A stretch of DNA of 64,000 nt, taken from positions 434,001 to 498,000 of the forward strand of contig NZ_CANNCF010000003.1 of assembly GCF_947503045.1 (NCBI RefSeq), in the 5' to 3' direction. Origin of the DNA: an uncultured Tateyamaria sp. Lineage in GTDB: Bacteria; Pseudomonadota; Alphaproteobacteria; Rhodobacterales; Rhodobacteraceae. Each line of letters starts with the position of its first letter. Positions within the stretch are counted from its first letter, which is position 1. This document shows positions 44,544 to 54,471 of this stretch, one piece after another. The notes beneath the pieces are model-generated. The model saw only the letters and a list, made by a program, of their open reading frames with translations. It searched no databases and was not told where the DNA came from. Both the position numbers and the translations under genes were made by a program.

Positions 44544-45230
44544 ATGCCAGAAAAGATGCGGATCACGCTCGTCGAAGACAATGTCGGCCTCGCCAAGGGG
44601 ATCGCATACCGGCTGCAGGACGCAGGCCACGCGGTGGACATGCTGCACAATGGCAATGAGGCCGAGACGTTCCTCAAAGATGACGCGTCCGATCTGATCA
44701 TTCTGGACATCAACCTGCCCGGTCAGGACGGGCTGAGCGTGCTCAAGGCGTTACGCGCCCGCGATGACCAGCGCCCCGTGATCCTGCTCACCGCCCGGGC
44801 CGAGACCGAGGATCGCGTCATCGGGCTGGATGCGGGGGCGGATGACTACTTGATCAAACCCTTTGAGATGGCCGAGCTTGAGGCGCGGGTGCGTGCGCTC
44901 GCCCGCAGGCGCACGACGCCGCAGCGCCAGATGCTCGAGATCGGCCCGCTGCGCTTTGACTCTGCGGCGCGGCAATTGCTGATCGGTGAGGCCGCCGTCG
45001 ATGTGCCCCGGCGCGAGTTGTCCGTTCTTGAGGCGCTGCTCTCTGCCGAAGGGCGTCTTGTGTCCAAGGCGGCGTTGTTGGATTACGCCTATGGGGTCGG
45101 CGCGGATGTGGATGAAAAGGTGATCGAGGTCTATGTCTCGCGGCTGCGCGCACGGTTGAAATCTCATGGTGTGGCGATCAAATCCCAGCGGGGGTTGGGC
45201 TATCAGCTGCAAAGCGAGGGCGACGGATGA
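44544..45230 (+). CDS. TctD-like OmpR-family response regulator
   Basis: A 228-residue two-component regulator. The receiver has the acidic pocket VEDN (near 11-13), phosphorylation Asp55 in LIILDINLPG and the conserved Thr/Lys in ILLTAR and DYLIKPF. The OmpR-type winged helix at 130-225 includes RRELSVLEALLSAEGRLVSK and SRLRARL. The start may instead be an in-frame ATG at 44556 (MRITLVEDN). It overlaps the kinase by four bases. Its position divergent from tctC suggests control of the tricarboxylate transporter in response to the same class of ligand. Confidence 0.9.
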   Translation: MPEKMRITLVEDNVGLAKGIAYRLQDAGHAVDMLHNGNEAETFLKDDASDLIILDINLPGQDGLSVLKALRARDDQRPVILLTARAETEDRVIGLDAGADDYLIKPFEMAELEARVRALARRRTTPQRQMLEIGPLRFDSAARQLLIGEAAVDVPRRELSVLEALLSAEGRLVSKAALLDYAYGVGADVDEKVIEVYVSRLRARLKSHGVAIKSQRGLGYQLQSEGDG

Positions 45231-46603
45231 AGGCCCAATCGCTGCGCACGCGGCTGATCGTCATCATCCTGACACCGCTATTGCTGCTCTCGGTCCTTGC
45301 CGCCTCGTGGCAGTTCCGCAATGCCACCCACCGGGCCGAAGAAATCTTTGACCGCGATCTGCTGTCCGCCGCCCTTGCCATATCGCGGGACGTGGCCCTG
45401 TCGGGCGGCGACGCACTCAGCCCTCCAACCCGCCGGTTGATCAGCGACACCTCGGGCGGCGAGTTGTTCTATCACGTCTATGCCCCGGACGGCGTGTTTG
45501 TGACAGGCTACGCCACACCGCCCCCACCGCCGGACAGCGTCGCCTCGGACAGCCCCGATCCGCAATATTACGAAGCCATCTACCAGGGCAGCGACGTGCG
45601 GGTGCTGCGGTTTCGCGACGCCACCACCATCGACGGCGTGTCAGGCCTGTTCACAATCACCGTCTGGCAAAACCTGCAGGTCCGCGGCGCCTTTGTGCGC
45701 GATGTCGCCACGCGGGCGGTGTCTGTGATTGCGGCCCTTTTGGTGTCGCTCGCGCTTATCGTGTGGTTCGGGGTTGGGCTGGGCCTGCGCCCCTTGCTGG
45801 ACCTGCAAGACGCCATCGCCAAACGCACGCCCAACGACCTCACTCCGATCCGACGCGATGTGCCGCTTGAGGCGCGTGGCATCGTGTCGACCCTGAATGC
45901 GCTGCTGGAGCGGATATCCCGGCGCATCAGCTCCAAGGACGAGTTTATCTCGAACGCCGCACACCAGTTGCGCAATCCGATTGCAGGGGTGCTGGCGCTG
46001 GCCGAGGCTGTGGAAAGTGCCCCCTCCCCCAAGGCGGCCAAGTCCCGCAGCGCGGAACTGGTCAAGGCCGCGCGCGCGGCAACCCATCTGACCAACCAGA
46101 TGCTGTCCTTTGAACGGGCCAGAGGCGCGGACGTGGCGCAGACCGGGGCGCAGATCGACCTCTGCGCCCTTGTGTCGGGTGTGATCACCCGTTTTCACGA
46201 CCTTGAAATTGCTGCATCCACCGACGTCACCGCAGACTTGCCAACCCAACCCGTCCTCGTGTGGGGCGATGAGGTCATGCTTCAGGAGGCCCTCCTGAAC
46301 CTGCTCACCAATGCCGTGGTGCATGGCGGCCCGGACCTGTCGCGGATTGTCGTGTCGCTGGCCCCCGCAAACGCGCAGAATGAGTTGCGGATCGAGGACA
46401 ATGGCAAGGGCATCAACCCGGACGAGCGCGAGCTTGTTCTGGGCCGCTTTGCCCAGGCTGACGCAGGCGCGGGCAGCGGGCTGGGCCTGCCCATCGCCGC
46501 AAGCGTCATCGACAATCACGGTGGTTCGCTGCGCATCGGTGACAAGCCAGACGGGGCGCAGATCGTGATCACCCTGCCCCGGCTTACGCAGCGCACGGGC
46601 TGA
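45227..46603 (+). CDS. TctE-like sensor histidine kinase
   Basis: A 458-residue kinase with an N-terminal membrane segment (about 8-28), a periplasmic sensor region of about 130 residues and a second membrane segment (about 165-190). A HAMP-like region follows. The HisKA site is His in ISNAAHQLRNPIAGVLALAEA. The catalytic domain has an N-box (ALLNLLTNAVVHGG), G1 (IEDNGKGI) and G2 (GSGLGLPIA). It signals to the response regulator at 44544, probably sensing a carboxylate in the periplasm. The periplasmic region lacks a Cys-rich or known ligand motif. Confidence 0.91.
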   Translation: MKAQSLRTRLIVIILTPLLLLSVLAASWQFRNATHRAEEIFDRDLLSAALAISRDVALSGGDALSPPTRRLISDTSGGELFYHVYAPDGVFVTGYATPPPPPDSVASDSPDPQYYEAIYQGSDVRVLRFRDATTIDGVSGLFTITVWQNLQVRGAFVRDVATRAVSVIAALLVSLALIVWFGVGLGLRPLLDLQDAIAKRTPNDLTPIRRDVPLEARGIVSTLNALLERISRRISSKDEFISNAAHQLRNPIAGVLALAEAVESAPSPKAAKSRSAELVKAARAATHLTNQMLSFERARGADVAQTGAQIDLCALVSGVITRFHDLEIAASTDVTADLPTQPVLVWGDEVMLQEALLNLLTNAVVHGGPDLSRIVVSLAPANAQNELRIEDNGKGINPDERELVLGRFAQADAGAGSGLGLPIAASVIDNHGGSLRIGDKPDGAQIVITLPRLTQRTG

Positions 46604-46648
46604 GTGTGCATCCCTCAAAGACAACCTGAAAGGGACATACAGCCAGTC

Positions 46649-47578
46649 TCACACTGACAAAATATCCAGCGTTGCCAGTGTGTTGACAAAGCTTCGCTCG
46701 GCCGGGGTAAAGGGCCGCTCGATGTCCAGAAGGCCAAAGATATCGACAAGCGGCGGGTCACAGTCCATCGGGATCTGCCACAGGTCCGGAGCGAATTGGC
46801 CCGCGTGTGCGGTCGTCATGCAGCCAATCGACTTGGAACTGCGGATCAGGTTGATCAGATCGACGATGCTGCTGGTGCTGGCCGTGGTCGCATCGCCAAT
46901 GTCGTGCCTCGCCCGGTGGCGCGCGATCTGCGACAGCGGCCCGGCAAGGGCCTCGCCTTCAAAGCTGACCACATCAGATGCAGCAAGGATGGATGGATCA
47001 TAGGCCTCCTGCTGGAACAGCGGATGCAGGGGGCCGCAGAAATAGCCAAACTCCTGCGAGGCAAGCTGGTGGCGCCGGACCTGCGGGGCCATGTCGGGGC
47101 GGGTGCAAAAACCAATTGAGGCCACCCGTTGACGGACCGAGCGGACCACGTCGGCGCATTGCGACGTGATGATCGAAAAGGTCACTGCCGGATGTTCGCT
47201 GCGAAATCGGTCAATTTCGGCACTCAGAAAGCTCAGATCGAGATGGCTGGAGCGATAGATGACGATATTGCCCGACAGCGCCTGTTCGTTCTGGTTGCCC
47301 AACTCGTTCAGGCGTACCACGCCGCCATAAATCTCCAACGCCTCGCGATAGACCTTTTCGCCGGAACTGGTGATGACAAAGGCACGGCCCGACCCGCGTT
47401 CGATCAACTGCACCTCAAGGCGTTCTTCAAGGCGGCGCAAGGCGGCACTGACCGAAGGCTGAGTGACATTAAGCCGCTGCGAAGCGCGCGTGATCGAACG
47501 TTCCTGCACAATCACCATGAAGGTGCGGAGCAGGTTCCAGTCGAGCTGGTTGGCAAGGCGGTTCAGCTCGAAACTCAT
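46649..47578 (-). CDS. LysR-family transcriptional regulator
   Basis: A 309-residue LysR protein: helix-turn-helix at about 20-65 (QERSITRASQRLNVTQPSVSAALRRLEERL) and a periplasmic-binding-like effector domain after. The start ATG overlaps the stop of the upstream dipeptide ABC ATPase (47575) by four bases, so it is the last gene of that operon and not divergent from its target, as LysR genes usually are. It probably controls that operon or one elsewhere. No target site could be picked out from the sequence. Confidence 0.9.
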   Translation of the reverse strand: MSFELNRLANQLDWNLLRTFMVIVQERSITRASQRLNVTQPSVSAALRRLEERLEVQLIERGSGRAFVITSSGEKVYREALEIYGGVVRLNELGNQNEQALSGNIVIYRSSHLDLSFLSAEIDRFRSEHPAVTFSIITSQCADVVRSVRQRVASIGFCTRPDMAPQVRRHQLASQEFGYFCGPLHPLFQQEAYDPSILAASDVVSFEGEALAGPLSQIARHRARHDIGDATTASTSSIVDLINLIRSSKSIGCMTTAHAGQFAPDLWQIPMDCDPPLVDIFGLLDIERPFTPAERSFVNTLATLDILSV

Positions 47579-48534
47579 GGCGTTTCACCAATCAAATGGC
47601 AGCGCGCCCAGGTCTCGCCGGTGTCCACGCGCGGCGGTGCCTTGGTGTCGCACAGGCCCTTGCGCGCAACCGGGCAGCGTGGGTGAAAGGCGCAGCCCTG
47701 CGCGCGGTCCACCGGGCTTGGCAGGTCGCCCTCAAGCTGGATGCGGCCCGCCCCACGTGTCGCTTCCGGCAGCGGAACCGCACTGAGCAGCGCCTTGGTA
47801 TAGGGATGCTGCGGGTTGGAAAACACCTGCGCCACGGGACCTTCTTCGACGATTTTGCCAAGATACATCACCGCAACACGGTGGCACAAGAACCGCACCA
47901 CGGCCAGATTGTGCGAGATGAACAGCGAGGTCATGCGGGGTCGCTCGGCGTGCAATTCCTTGAGAAATTCGAGGATCTGGGCCTGCACGGACACATCCAG
48001 CGCGCTGGTCGGTTCATCCAGGATCAGCAGGTCAGGATCCACGGCCAAGGCCCGCGCAATCGCCACGCGCTGCTTTTGGCCGCCAGAGAGTTCATGGGGA
48101 AAGCGGTGCAAAAACTGCGCAGGCAACCCCACCCGTTCCAGCAGCCGCGCGACGGTCTGGTCCAGCTCAGCCCCTCGGATCGCCGTGTGGATGATCAGCG
48201 GCTCGCCCACGATGCGCTTGATTGTCATGCGCGGGTTCATGGACGAGTGCGGATCCTGAAAGATCAGTTGCGCCTTGGTGCGCACGGGCTTGAGGTCGCG
48301 CAGGCGCGCGGTGGTGATGTCGGTGCCGTCAATCAGCACTTGACCACCTGTCGGATCGATCAGGCGCAAGGCGGCCTTGCCCACGGTGGATTTGCCCGAA
48401 CCGCTTTCGCCGACCAGCCCCAAAATCTCGCCTTGTCGCAGGGACAGGCTGACTCCATCGACTGCGCGCACCACACCGCCTTTGGTCGGGAAATGGACCT
48501 CGAGATCCTGAAGGGTCAGCATCGCCTCAGACAT
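47575..48534 (-). CDS. Dipeptide/oligopeptide ABC ATPase (DppF/OppF type)
   Basis: A 319-residue ATPase: Walker [10 protein letters not shown], signature [15 protein letters not shown], Walker [15 protein letters not shown], and a DppF-type C-terminal extension with Cys residues ([15 protein letters not shown]) that likely hold an iron-sulfur cluster. ATG at 48534 is used; a second Met at 48522 is possible. It overlaps its partner ATPase by eight bases and the LysR gene by four. With the DppD-type ATPase it powers the peptide-type importer at 49507-53078. Confidence 0.92.
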   Translation of the reverse strand: MSEAMLTLQDLEVHFPTKGGVVRAVDGVSLSLRQGEILGLVGESGSGKSTVGKAALRLIDPTGGQVLIDGTDITTARLRDLKPVRTKAQLIFQDPHSSMNPRMTIKRIVGEPLIIHTAIRGAELDQTVARLLERVGLPAQFLHRFPHELSGGQKQRVAIARALAVDPDLLILDEPTSALDVSVQAQILEFLKELHAERPRMTSLFISHNLAVVRFLCHRVAVMYLGKIVEEGPVAQVFSNPQHPYTKALLSAVPLPEATRGAGRIQLEGDLPSPVDRAQGCAFHPRCPVARKGLCDTKAPPRVDTGETWARCHLIGETP

Positions 48535-49507
48535 GCGCAGCCTCGTCCTCAAACAGCGTGCAGGCCACGGCGTGGCCCGACGCGATGTGACGGAACCCGA
48601 TATCCGCTGCCCGGCACTGTGCGGATGCATGCGCACAGCGGGCCGCGAAACGGCACCCCTGCGGTGGCTCGTAAAGGTTGGGCAGCGCACCCGCGATGCC
48701 GCTGAGCGTATCTGCCGGGCTGAACGGGTGCGGCACGGCCGCCAGCAACCCCTTGGTGTAGGGATGGGCCGGATGATCAAAGATGCGCGAGACTGGTGCG
48801 TCCTCGACAATCTGGCCGGCATACATCACCGCAATCCGGTCACAGACCTGCGCCACCACGCCCAGATCATGCGAGATCATGATCAGCGAAATCCCCATAT
48901 CTTCGACCAAAGCCGCGATCAGATCGAGGATTTGCGCCTGAATGGTCACATCAAGGGCCGTCGTCGGCTCATCCGCGATCAACAGTTTGGGCTCAGCCGC
49001 CAACGCCATGGCGATCAGGATGCGCTGGCGCATGCCACCCGAAAGCTGGTGCGGATAGCTGTCCATCTGCCGCGCCGGGTTGGGCAGTTGCACCTTGTCG
49101 AGCATGTCCAACGCGATCTCGCGCGCCTCGCGCCGCCCCACGTGGCGCTGTGCACGGATCGAGTCGATCAGTTGAGTTCCGATCTTGAACACCGGGTTGA
49201 TGAAGGTCATCGGGTCCTGAAAGATCATCGCCACATCCCGCCCCCGCATGGCACGCAATTCGTTTTGCGGCAGTCCAAGGATGTCGCGATCAAGGAAGGA
49301 CACAGTCCCACCCGTGATCCGGGCCGGGGGCGTGGGCACGAGGCCAAAGGCGGCGCGGGTCAGCACCGATTTGCCGCAGCCTGTCTCGCCCACGATCCCG
49401 AGGGCCTCGCCCTGCGCCAGTTCGATCGAGACCCGGTCGATGGCCTTGTAGACCCCGTCAAAGGTGCGGAATTCCAGCGACAGGTCTTTGATGGACAGCA
49501 CCGACAT
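48527..49507 (-). CDS. Dipeptide/oligopeptide ABC ATPase (DppD/OppD type)
   Basis: A 326-residue ATPase: Walker [11 protein letters not shown]-loop [16 protein letters not shown], signature [15 protein letters not shown], Walker [14 protein letters not shown]. The C-terminal oligopeptide extension holds [14 protein letters not shown]. The Ser of Walker A is followed by Val, as in OppD/DppD. It overlaps its neighbours by one base (TGATG) and by eight, and is co-transcribed with permeases DppB and DppC. Confidence 0.92.
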   Translation of the reverse strand: MSVLSIKDLSLEFRTFDGVYKAIDRVSIELAQGEALGIVGETGCGKSVLTRAAFGLVPTPPARITGGTVSFLDRDILGLPQNELRAMRGRDVAMIFQDPMTFINPVFKIGTQLIDSIRAQRHVGRREAREIALDMLDKVQLPNPARQMDSYPHQLSGGMRQRILIAMALAAEPKLLIADEPTTALDVTIQAQILDLIAALVEDMGISLIMISHDLGVVAQVCDRIAVMYAGQIVEDAPVSRIFDHPAHPYTKGLLAAVPHPFSPADTLSGIAGALPNLYEPPQGCRFAARCAHASAQCRAADIGFRHIASGHAVACTLFEDEAAHV

Positions 49508-50397
49508 CAGCGTTGTTTCGGATCAAGCATGTCGCGCAAGCCGTCCCCCAAAAGGTTGAAACCCAGCACGGTCAGATAGATCGCAAGCCCGGGAAACAGC
49601 GAATACCACCACCAGTCGGGCAAATAGTTCTTGCCGATCGAGATCATCGCCCCCCATTCGGGATAGGGCGGCTGCGCCCCAAGGCCGAGAAACCCAAGCG
49701 AGGCCGCACCAAGGATCGCAAGGCCCATATCCATCGACGCCTTGACGATGATCGGCGAGGTGCAATTGGGCAGCACATGCAAAAATATGATCCGAGCCCG
49801 CGAGGCCCCGATGGAGCGGGCGGCCTCGACATAGGTCTCGTTGCGCACCGACAGAACCTTGGCCTGCACCAGCCGCACATAGCCTGGCCACCAGACAAGG
49901 GCGAGCGCGAACATCGCATTCAGAATACCCGGCCCAAGCGCGCCCACGATGGCGATGGCAAGGATCAGGCCGGGGATCGACAGGAACACATCCGTCACCC
50001 GCATGATGACCTCGCGCAGCACCCCGTCGGACATTCCCGCCAAAAGGCCAAGCGGCACGCCGATCAGCACGGCAATGCCAGTCACGGTCAGGCCAATCCA
50101 AAGTGTGGTGCGTGCGCCAATGATGACGCGGGTATAGATGTCGAGGCCAACCTCGTCCGTGCCAAACCAGTGCGTGGCATTGGGCGCCTGCAACTTGCGC
50201 TCAAAATGCACAGCACCATAGGCATCATCCGGAAAGGGGACAATCCACGGGCCAATGGCGGCAAGGATCAGAAAGGCGGACACGATGATCAGCCCGAGAA
50301 TCGCGGAATGTGACCTGCGGAACGTTGCCCACATCCGGCGATATTCGCGCCAGCGATCCGGTGCATCGGGGCGTGCAATGTCTTCGATCACGCTCAT
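49507..50397 (-). CDS. Dipeptide ABC permease (DppC type)
   Basis: A 296-residue inner-membrane permease with a cytoplasmic N-terminal region, six membrane segments and the EAA loop EAARSIGASRARIIFLHVLPN in the second half. GTDEVGLDIYTRVI (near residue 75) is the DppC-type periplasmic stretch. It pairs with the broken DppB-type gene upstream in the operon; its stop and start are linked by one- and four-base overlaps. Confidence 0.93.
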   Translation of the reverse strand: MSVIEDIARPDAPDRWREYRRMWATFRRSHSAILGLIIVSAFLILAAIGPWIVPFPDDAYGAVHFERKLQAPNATHWFGTDEVGLDIYTRVIIGARTTLWIGLTVTGIAVLIGVPLGLLAGMSDGVLREVIMRVTDVFLSIPGLILAIAIVGALGPGILNAMFALALVWWPGYVRLVQAKVLSVRNETYVEAARSIGASRARIIFLHVLPNCTSPIIVKASMDMGLAILGAASLGFLGLGAQPPYPEWGAMISIGKNYLPDWWWYSLFPGLAIYLTVLGFNLLGDGLRDMLDPKQR

Positions 50398-51403
50398 ATC
50401 TGCGCCCTCACCCGTGGATCAAGCGCGGCGTAGGCCAGATCAATCAGCAGGTTCACGATCATGAAACAGGCCCCAAGCACCAGCGTCACCGCGATAATCG
50501 GATCAAAGTCAGACGAGACAGCCGCGTTGGTCGCGTAAAGGCCAAGGCCGGGATAATCGAACACGCCCTCGACCAGCACTGTGCCCCCCAACATCCAGCC
50601 AAAGCGTAACCCGATCATGGCCAGCGTCGGCAGGATCGCGTTTTTCAGCGCGTAGGCCGCAACAATGCGCAAGGACCCGACCCCTTGGGCGCGCGCATTG
50701 AGGATATAATCCTTGTCCAGCGATTCGATCATCTCGGCCCGATTCACGCGGATGATCGAGGCAAGTGCGGGCAGGCTGAGCGCGATGGCAGGCAGCACCA
50801 TGTGCCACAACGCCTCGCGCGCCACGTCCGGACGCCCGGCCAGCAGCGCATCCACCGTCATCAGCCCTGTCACCACGTCCGGGCGCGGCGTCATGATGCC
50901 AAGGCGCCCCCTAGCGGAAACAGATCAAGCTCGAGCGACAGATACCATTGCAGCATCAGGCCAAGCCAGAACATCGGCAGCGCCACACCTGAAATGGCCA
51001 AAAGGCGGATCGTCTGGTCCGGCAGCTTGTTGTGATAAACCGCGCCCAACATGCCCAGCGGCACACCCAAAAGAACGGCAAACCCGATGGACACGAGAAC
51101 CAGTTCAAGTGTGGCCGGAAAGAAGCGCGCGATGTCCTCAAGCACAGGGCGGCGGGTCAACAGCGAAGTGCCCAGATCACCGGTGGCAAGGTTGGCGATG
51201 TAATAGCCGAACCGGATCACCAGCGGCTGGTCCAGGCCACGATCCGCGCGGATCGCCTCAACCATTTCGTTGCTTGCATCGGGGCCTGCGGCCAGTCGGG
51301 CCGGATCACCGGGCGCGATGTTGGCAATGACAAACACAATCGCCATCAGCCCGAACAGCATGAAAACCATGGTCACAAGACGACGGAAGATCAGACGACG
51401 CAA
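50394..51403 (-). pseudogene. Dipeptide ABC permease (DppB type), split by a frameshift
   Basis: Two reading frames cover one DppB-type permease. The first (51403 to 50891) gives the N-terminal 170 residues (MRRLIFRRLVTMVFM... to LDLFPLGGALAS) and then stops. The second (50894 to 50394) gives the C-terminal part, starting MTPRPDVVTGLMTVDALLAG and holding the EAA-like loop ARAQGVGSLRIVAAYALK. Adding one base in the run of five C at 50907-50911 (G on the coding strand) makes one continuous protein, with the expected linker Gly-Gly-Arg-Leu-Gly-Ile-Met-Thr. It is either a real one-base deletion or a sequencing error in a homopolymer. An intact permease is needed for the transporter to work. Confidence 0.85.
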
Positions 51404-51429
51404 GACAGGTTTCCTTTGATCAGAAAACA

Positions 51430-51451
51430 GGGCGACCCAAACTGGCCGCCC
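51430..51451 (-). terminator. Hairpin between dppA and dppB-type gene
   Basis: Minus-strand GGGCG/CGCCC stem with a 12-base loop, followed by a TGTTTT tract. It lies after the binding protein stop at 51477 and 27 bases before the permease start. A partial terminator here would raise binding protein relative to permease. Confidence 0.5.
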
Positions 51452-51476
51452 CGAAGCTTAGCATATGATGCCGGAT

Positions 51477-53078
51477 TTACGGCTCCAGATACGTTGAGTA
51501 GAAGTCGATCTCGCCTTCCATGCGGATCGGACTGTCGGCATAGCCCTTGACCCATGTGCGATGCACCGTGCCCCGGTTGCGCATCATGCCAAAGATTTCC
51601 GGCTGCAGATCAACGATCTTTTGCTGGATTTCGGCATATATCGGGGCGCGTTTTTCCCAATCGGTTTCGGCACGCGCGGTTTCGATCATCTCGATCAGCT
51701 CGGCGTCTTCCAGAAAGTGCGATCCATAATATTTGCCGTTGGATGCCGGGTGGTACTGGATCGCCACCGCGTCCGGGTCGGTCGAGACTGGCGTGGTGAA
51801 GATCGCCATGATGTTGGGCGATGTGTCAGGCGACGACCCACGGGCCACCATGTTGGGCCATGTGAGTGGCGTCAGCTTGACCTCGACATTGATGTCCCGG
51901 AAGGCGTCGATCATGGACAGCGCCATCTGGCGTTGCAGCTCGAACCCTTCGACATAGACAAACTCGACCTCGAACCCGCCATCAGGATACTCGGTCTTGG
52001 CGAGATATTCCTTGGCCTTGGCGATATCGCGGCGCGGCATATCCGCAATTGGCACATAGCCCTGAATGGCATCCGTGAAGGGGCTGGTTTGCAGCTTGCC
52101 CTCGCCGTTCAGGATTTGCAGGAAAGAGTCGTAGTTGTAGGCATAGGCCAGCGCCTTGCGGATGTTCACGTCAGCCGTAATGCCCTGCTGGGTATTCATC
52201 TTCAGACCGAAGGAGGTCAGCGACGGGATGGTCGACACCGACACATCACCATTGTCCGCCAGCGCCTGACGCTCTTCGACACCCAGACCGGTGACGAGGT
52301 CCGCCTCGCCCTTGATCAACGCCGCGCGTTGTGCCGAGCTTTCGCGTACAAGACGGTAGATGACGCCGCCCATGCGGTCGTTGTCATAAGTGAAACCCTT
52401 CCAGTAATCGTCATTGCGCTTGAGCACGTACGAGCTGCCTGCCTCGAAACGATCCAGGATGTAGGGGCCTGATCCGGCTGCGTTTTCCAGCAAGTAGGAT
52501 TTGCCGAAATCGTCACCCTTGTTGGCCTCGACCACCGCCGGGTTCACCACATACCACCACGGCAAGAAGGACAGGAACGCCGAATAGGGCTTTTCCAGCT
52601 TGAATTCGACCGTGGTGGCATCCACCGCCTTGACGTTGTCGGGGGTCAGGAACCCTTCGAGCATCCATGCGGGGCCTTCGTTGATTTCCATCGTGCGCTG
52701 GAAAGAATAGACAACCGCATCCGCATTCACCGGGCTGCCATCATGGAACTTGGCATCCGGGTTCAGATTGAACGTCCATGTCAGCCCGTCCTCGGACGTC
52801 TCCCAGCTGTCCGCCAGCCACGGCTTGACCTCGGCGGGGTTGCCTTCGTATTTGACCAGCCCGTCATAAAGGGCCTGCATCATCATGCGGATGGCAAGAT
52901 CGTATTTCTGGGCGGGATCAAGGTGGGACACTTCCTGGCGTCCGGCGATGACCATGTACAGCTTGTCGTCCACAAGCTCTGCCGCGCGGGCTGGCGAGAC
53001 AGCCGCAGGCATCACGTTCATTGCGACGGCCACAGCCCCCGCGACAAACAGATTTGCTACTCTGCTGTGAATTTTCAT
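51477..53078 (-). CDS. Dipeptide/oligopeptide ABC substrate-binding protein
   Basis: A 533-residue periplasmic binding protein of family 5 (DppA/OppA). The signal peptide has an Ala/Val-rich core and ends near residue 31 (VSPARAAEL). Family blocks are LDPAQKYDLAIRMMMQALYDGLVKYEGN, WETSEDGLTWTFNLNPDAKFHDGSPVNADAVVYSFQR and GSGPYILDRFEAGSSYVLKRND. The ATG at 53078 follows AGGGGG. It delivers a peptide, opine or amino acid derivative. It is divergent from the DUF917/hydantoinase genes across a 268-base gap and probably co-regulated with them. Confidence 0.92.
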   Translation of the reverse strand: MKIHSRVANLFVAGAVAVAMNVMPAAVSPARAAELVDDKLYMVIAGRQEVSHLDPAQKYDLAIRMMMQALYDGLVKYEGNPAEVKPWLADSWETSEDGLTWTFNLNPDAKFHDGSPVNADAVVYSFQRTMEINEGPAWMLEGFLTPDNVKAVDATTVEFKLEKPYSAFLSFLPWWYVVNPAVVEANKGDDFGKSYLLENAAGSGPYILDRFEAGSSYVLKRNDDYWKGFTYDNDRMGGVIYRLVRESSAQRAALIKGEADLVTGLGVEERQALADNGDVSVSTIPSLTSFGLKMNTQQGITADVNIRKALAYAYNYDSFLQILNGEGKLQTSPFTDAIQGYVPIADMPRRDIAKAKEYLAKTEYPDGGFEVEFVYVEGFELQRQMALSMIDAFRDINVEVKLTPLTWPNMVARGSSPDTSPNIMAIFTTPVSTDPDAVAIQYHPASNGKYYGSHFLEDAELIEMIETARAETDWEKRAPIYAEIQQKIVDLQPEIFGMMRNRGTVHRTWVKGYADSPIRMEGEIDFYSTYLEP

Positions 53079-53346
53079 TATTACCCCCTGTTCAGGATTA
53101 GCGGGGCAAGGCCGCGCATTTCCAAACGCGCCAACCCCTGACACCTGCATCAGAACAGGCCCACGCGACATTGAAAACTAATCATTATCAATGCGCGGCA
53201 TTGGCTTGGCCTATGACACGCGCAGGTTTGGGCCGCGTCATAAGTGCCCTCTATCGCGCTCATGTCGGATGGTTATTTGCTATGCATTCATGCTTAGGTG
53301 ATTGCTTAATGAACAAAGTTGAAACCTCCCGACAGGAGACCGCCCG

Positions 53347-54471
53347 ATGACAGCTCATGCCCTGCGCACGCCAAATCAGTTGCAGCGCGTCCTTAGTGCG
53401 GATGATGTCGAGGCACTGGCCATCGGGGCGTGGATACTGGGCACCGGCGGCGGGGGTGATCCCTATCACAAGCTGCTCAATTTGCGCCGCCTCTACAAGG
53501 ACGGGCACAAGATCACGCTGGTCGATCCAATGGCGCTGGCCGACGATGCGCGCGTCGCGGTGGTGTCCAACATGGGCGCACCAATCGTCGGGCAGGAACG
53601 TCTGGCCGACCCCGAATTTTCCGCCCGTCCCGTGCGCATGATGGAACAATATCTGGGCGAAAAGTTTGACGCGATCATGGCGCTGGAGATTGGCGGCGGC
53701 AACGGGTTGCAGCCTTTGCTGATCTCGGCGCTGACCGGCCTGCCGGTGGTGGATGCCGACACGATGGGGCGCGCCTATCCCGAGGCGCAGATGACCTCAG
53801 TCGCTGTGGCGGAACTGAAATGCTACCCGTTTGCGATGGCCGATATCCGCGACAACGAAGTGGTGATCCCACGCGCCGCATCCTGGCGCTGGATGGAGCG
53901 GATCAGCCGTAAGGTCTGCACCGAAATGGGGGCCTCTGCGGCGACCTGCAAGGCACCGCGCTCCGGCGCCGAAGTCAAGCAGCACGGCATTCTATACACC
54001 ACCTCCAAGGCGATCCGGCTGGGCGAAACGGTGCTCGAGGCCAAGCGCACCCATTCCAATCCAATCGACGCGGTGCTGACGGCCTCGCATGGCAAGCGCA
54101 TGTTCACTGGCAAGGTGATCGACGTGGACCGCATCGCAACCGAAGGCTTTCTGCGCGGCAAGGCCACGCTCGAAGGGCAGGACGGCGACCTTGGCCGCGA
54201 GATGATCGTGCATTTCCAGAACGAATTCTCGGTGGCCTTTCTGGACGGTGAGCCGGTGGTGATGACACCCGATCTGATCTGCCTGCTCGACAGCGTATCG
54301 GGCGAAGGAATCGGCACCGACATCATCCGCTTTGGCCAGAGGATTTCGGTTCTGGCCCTGCCGGGGCCCGAGTGTTTCCTGTCGGACAAGGGCCTTGAGG
54401 CCGTGGGGCCCGTGGCCTTCGGGTTCGACATCCCCTTCACCTCAGTATTCGGAGACGAGGTCGTAAGATGA
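53347..54471 (+). CDS. DUF917 family protein
   Basis: A 374-residue protein of the DUF917 family, paired here with a hydantoinase/oxoprolinase-type gene as it often is. Recognisable are AIGAWILGTGGGGDPYHKLLNL near the N terminus, a Gly-rich stretch at MALEIGGGNGLQPLLISALTGLPVVDADTMGRAYPEAQM, and PDLICLLDSVSGEGIGTDIIRFGQRISVLALP. Its reaction is not known to me; the pairing suggests hydrolysis or processing of a hydantoin, oxoproline or related amide. It overlaps the next gene by four bases. Confidence 0.88.
   Translation: MTAHALRTPNQLQRVLSADDVEALAIGAWILGTGGGGDPYHKLLNLRRLYKDGHKITLVDPMALADDARVAVVSNMGAPIVGQERLADPEFSARPVRMMEQYLGEKFDAIMALEIGGGNGLQPLLISALTGLPVVDADTMGRAYPEAQMTSVAVAELKCYPFAMADIRDNEVVIPRAASWRWMERISRKVCTEMGASAATCKAPRSGAEVKQHGILYTTSKAIRLGETVLEAKRTHSNPIDAVLTASHGKRMFTGKVIDVDRIATEGFLRGKATLEGQDGDLGREMIVHFQNEFSVAFLDGEPVVMTPDLICLLDSVSGEGIGTDIIRFGQRISVLALPGPECFLSDKGLEAVGPVAFGFDIPFTSVFGDEVVR

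Noticed and set aside
44544-46603. Naming the two-component pair tctD/tctE outright
   Set aside because: Divergent position from tctC supports it, but the family is too broad to fix the symbol from sequence alone; I left the symbols empty.
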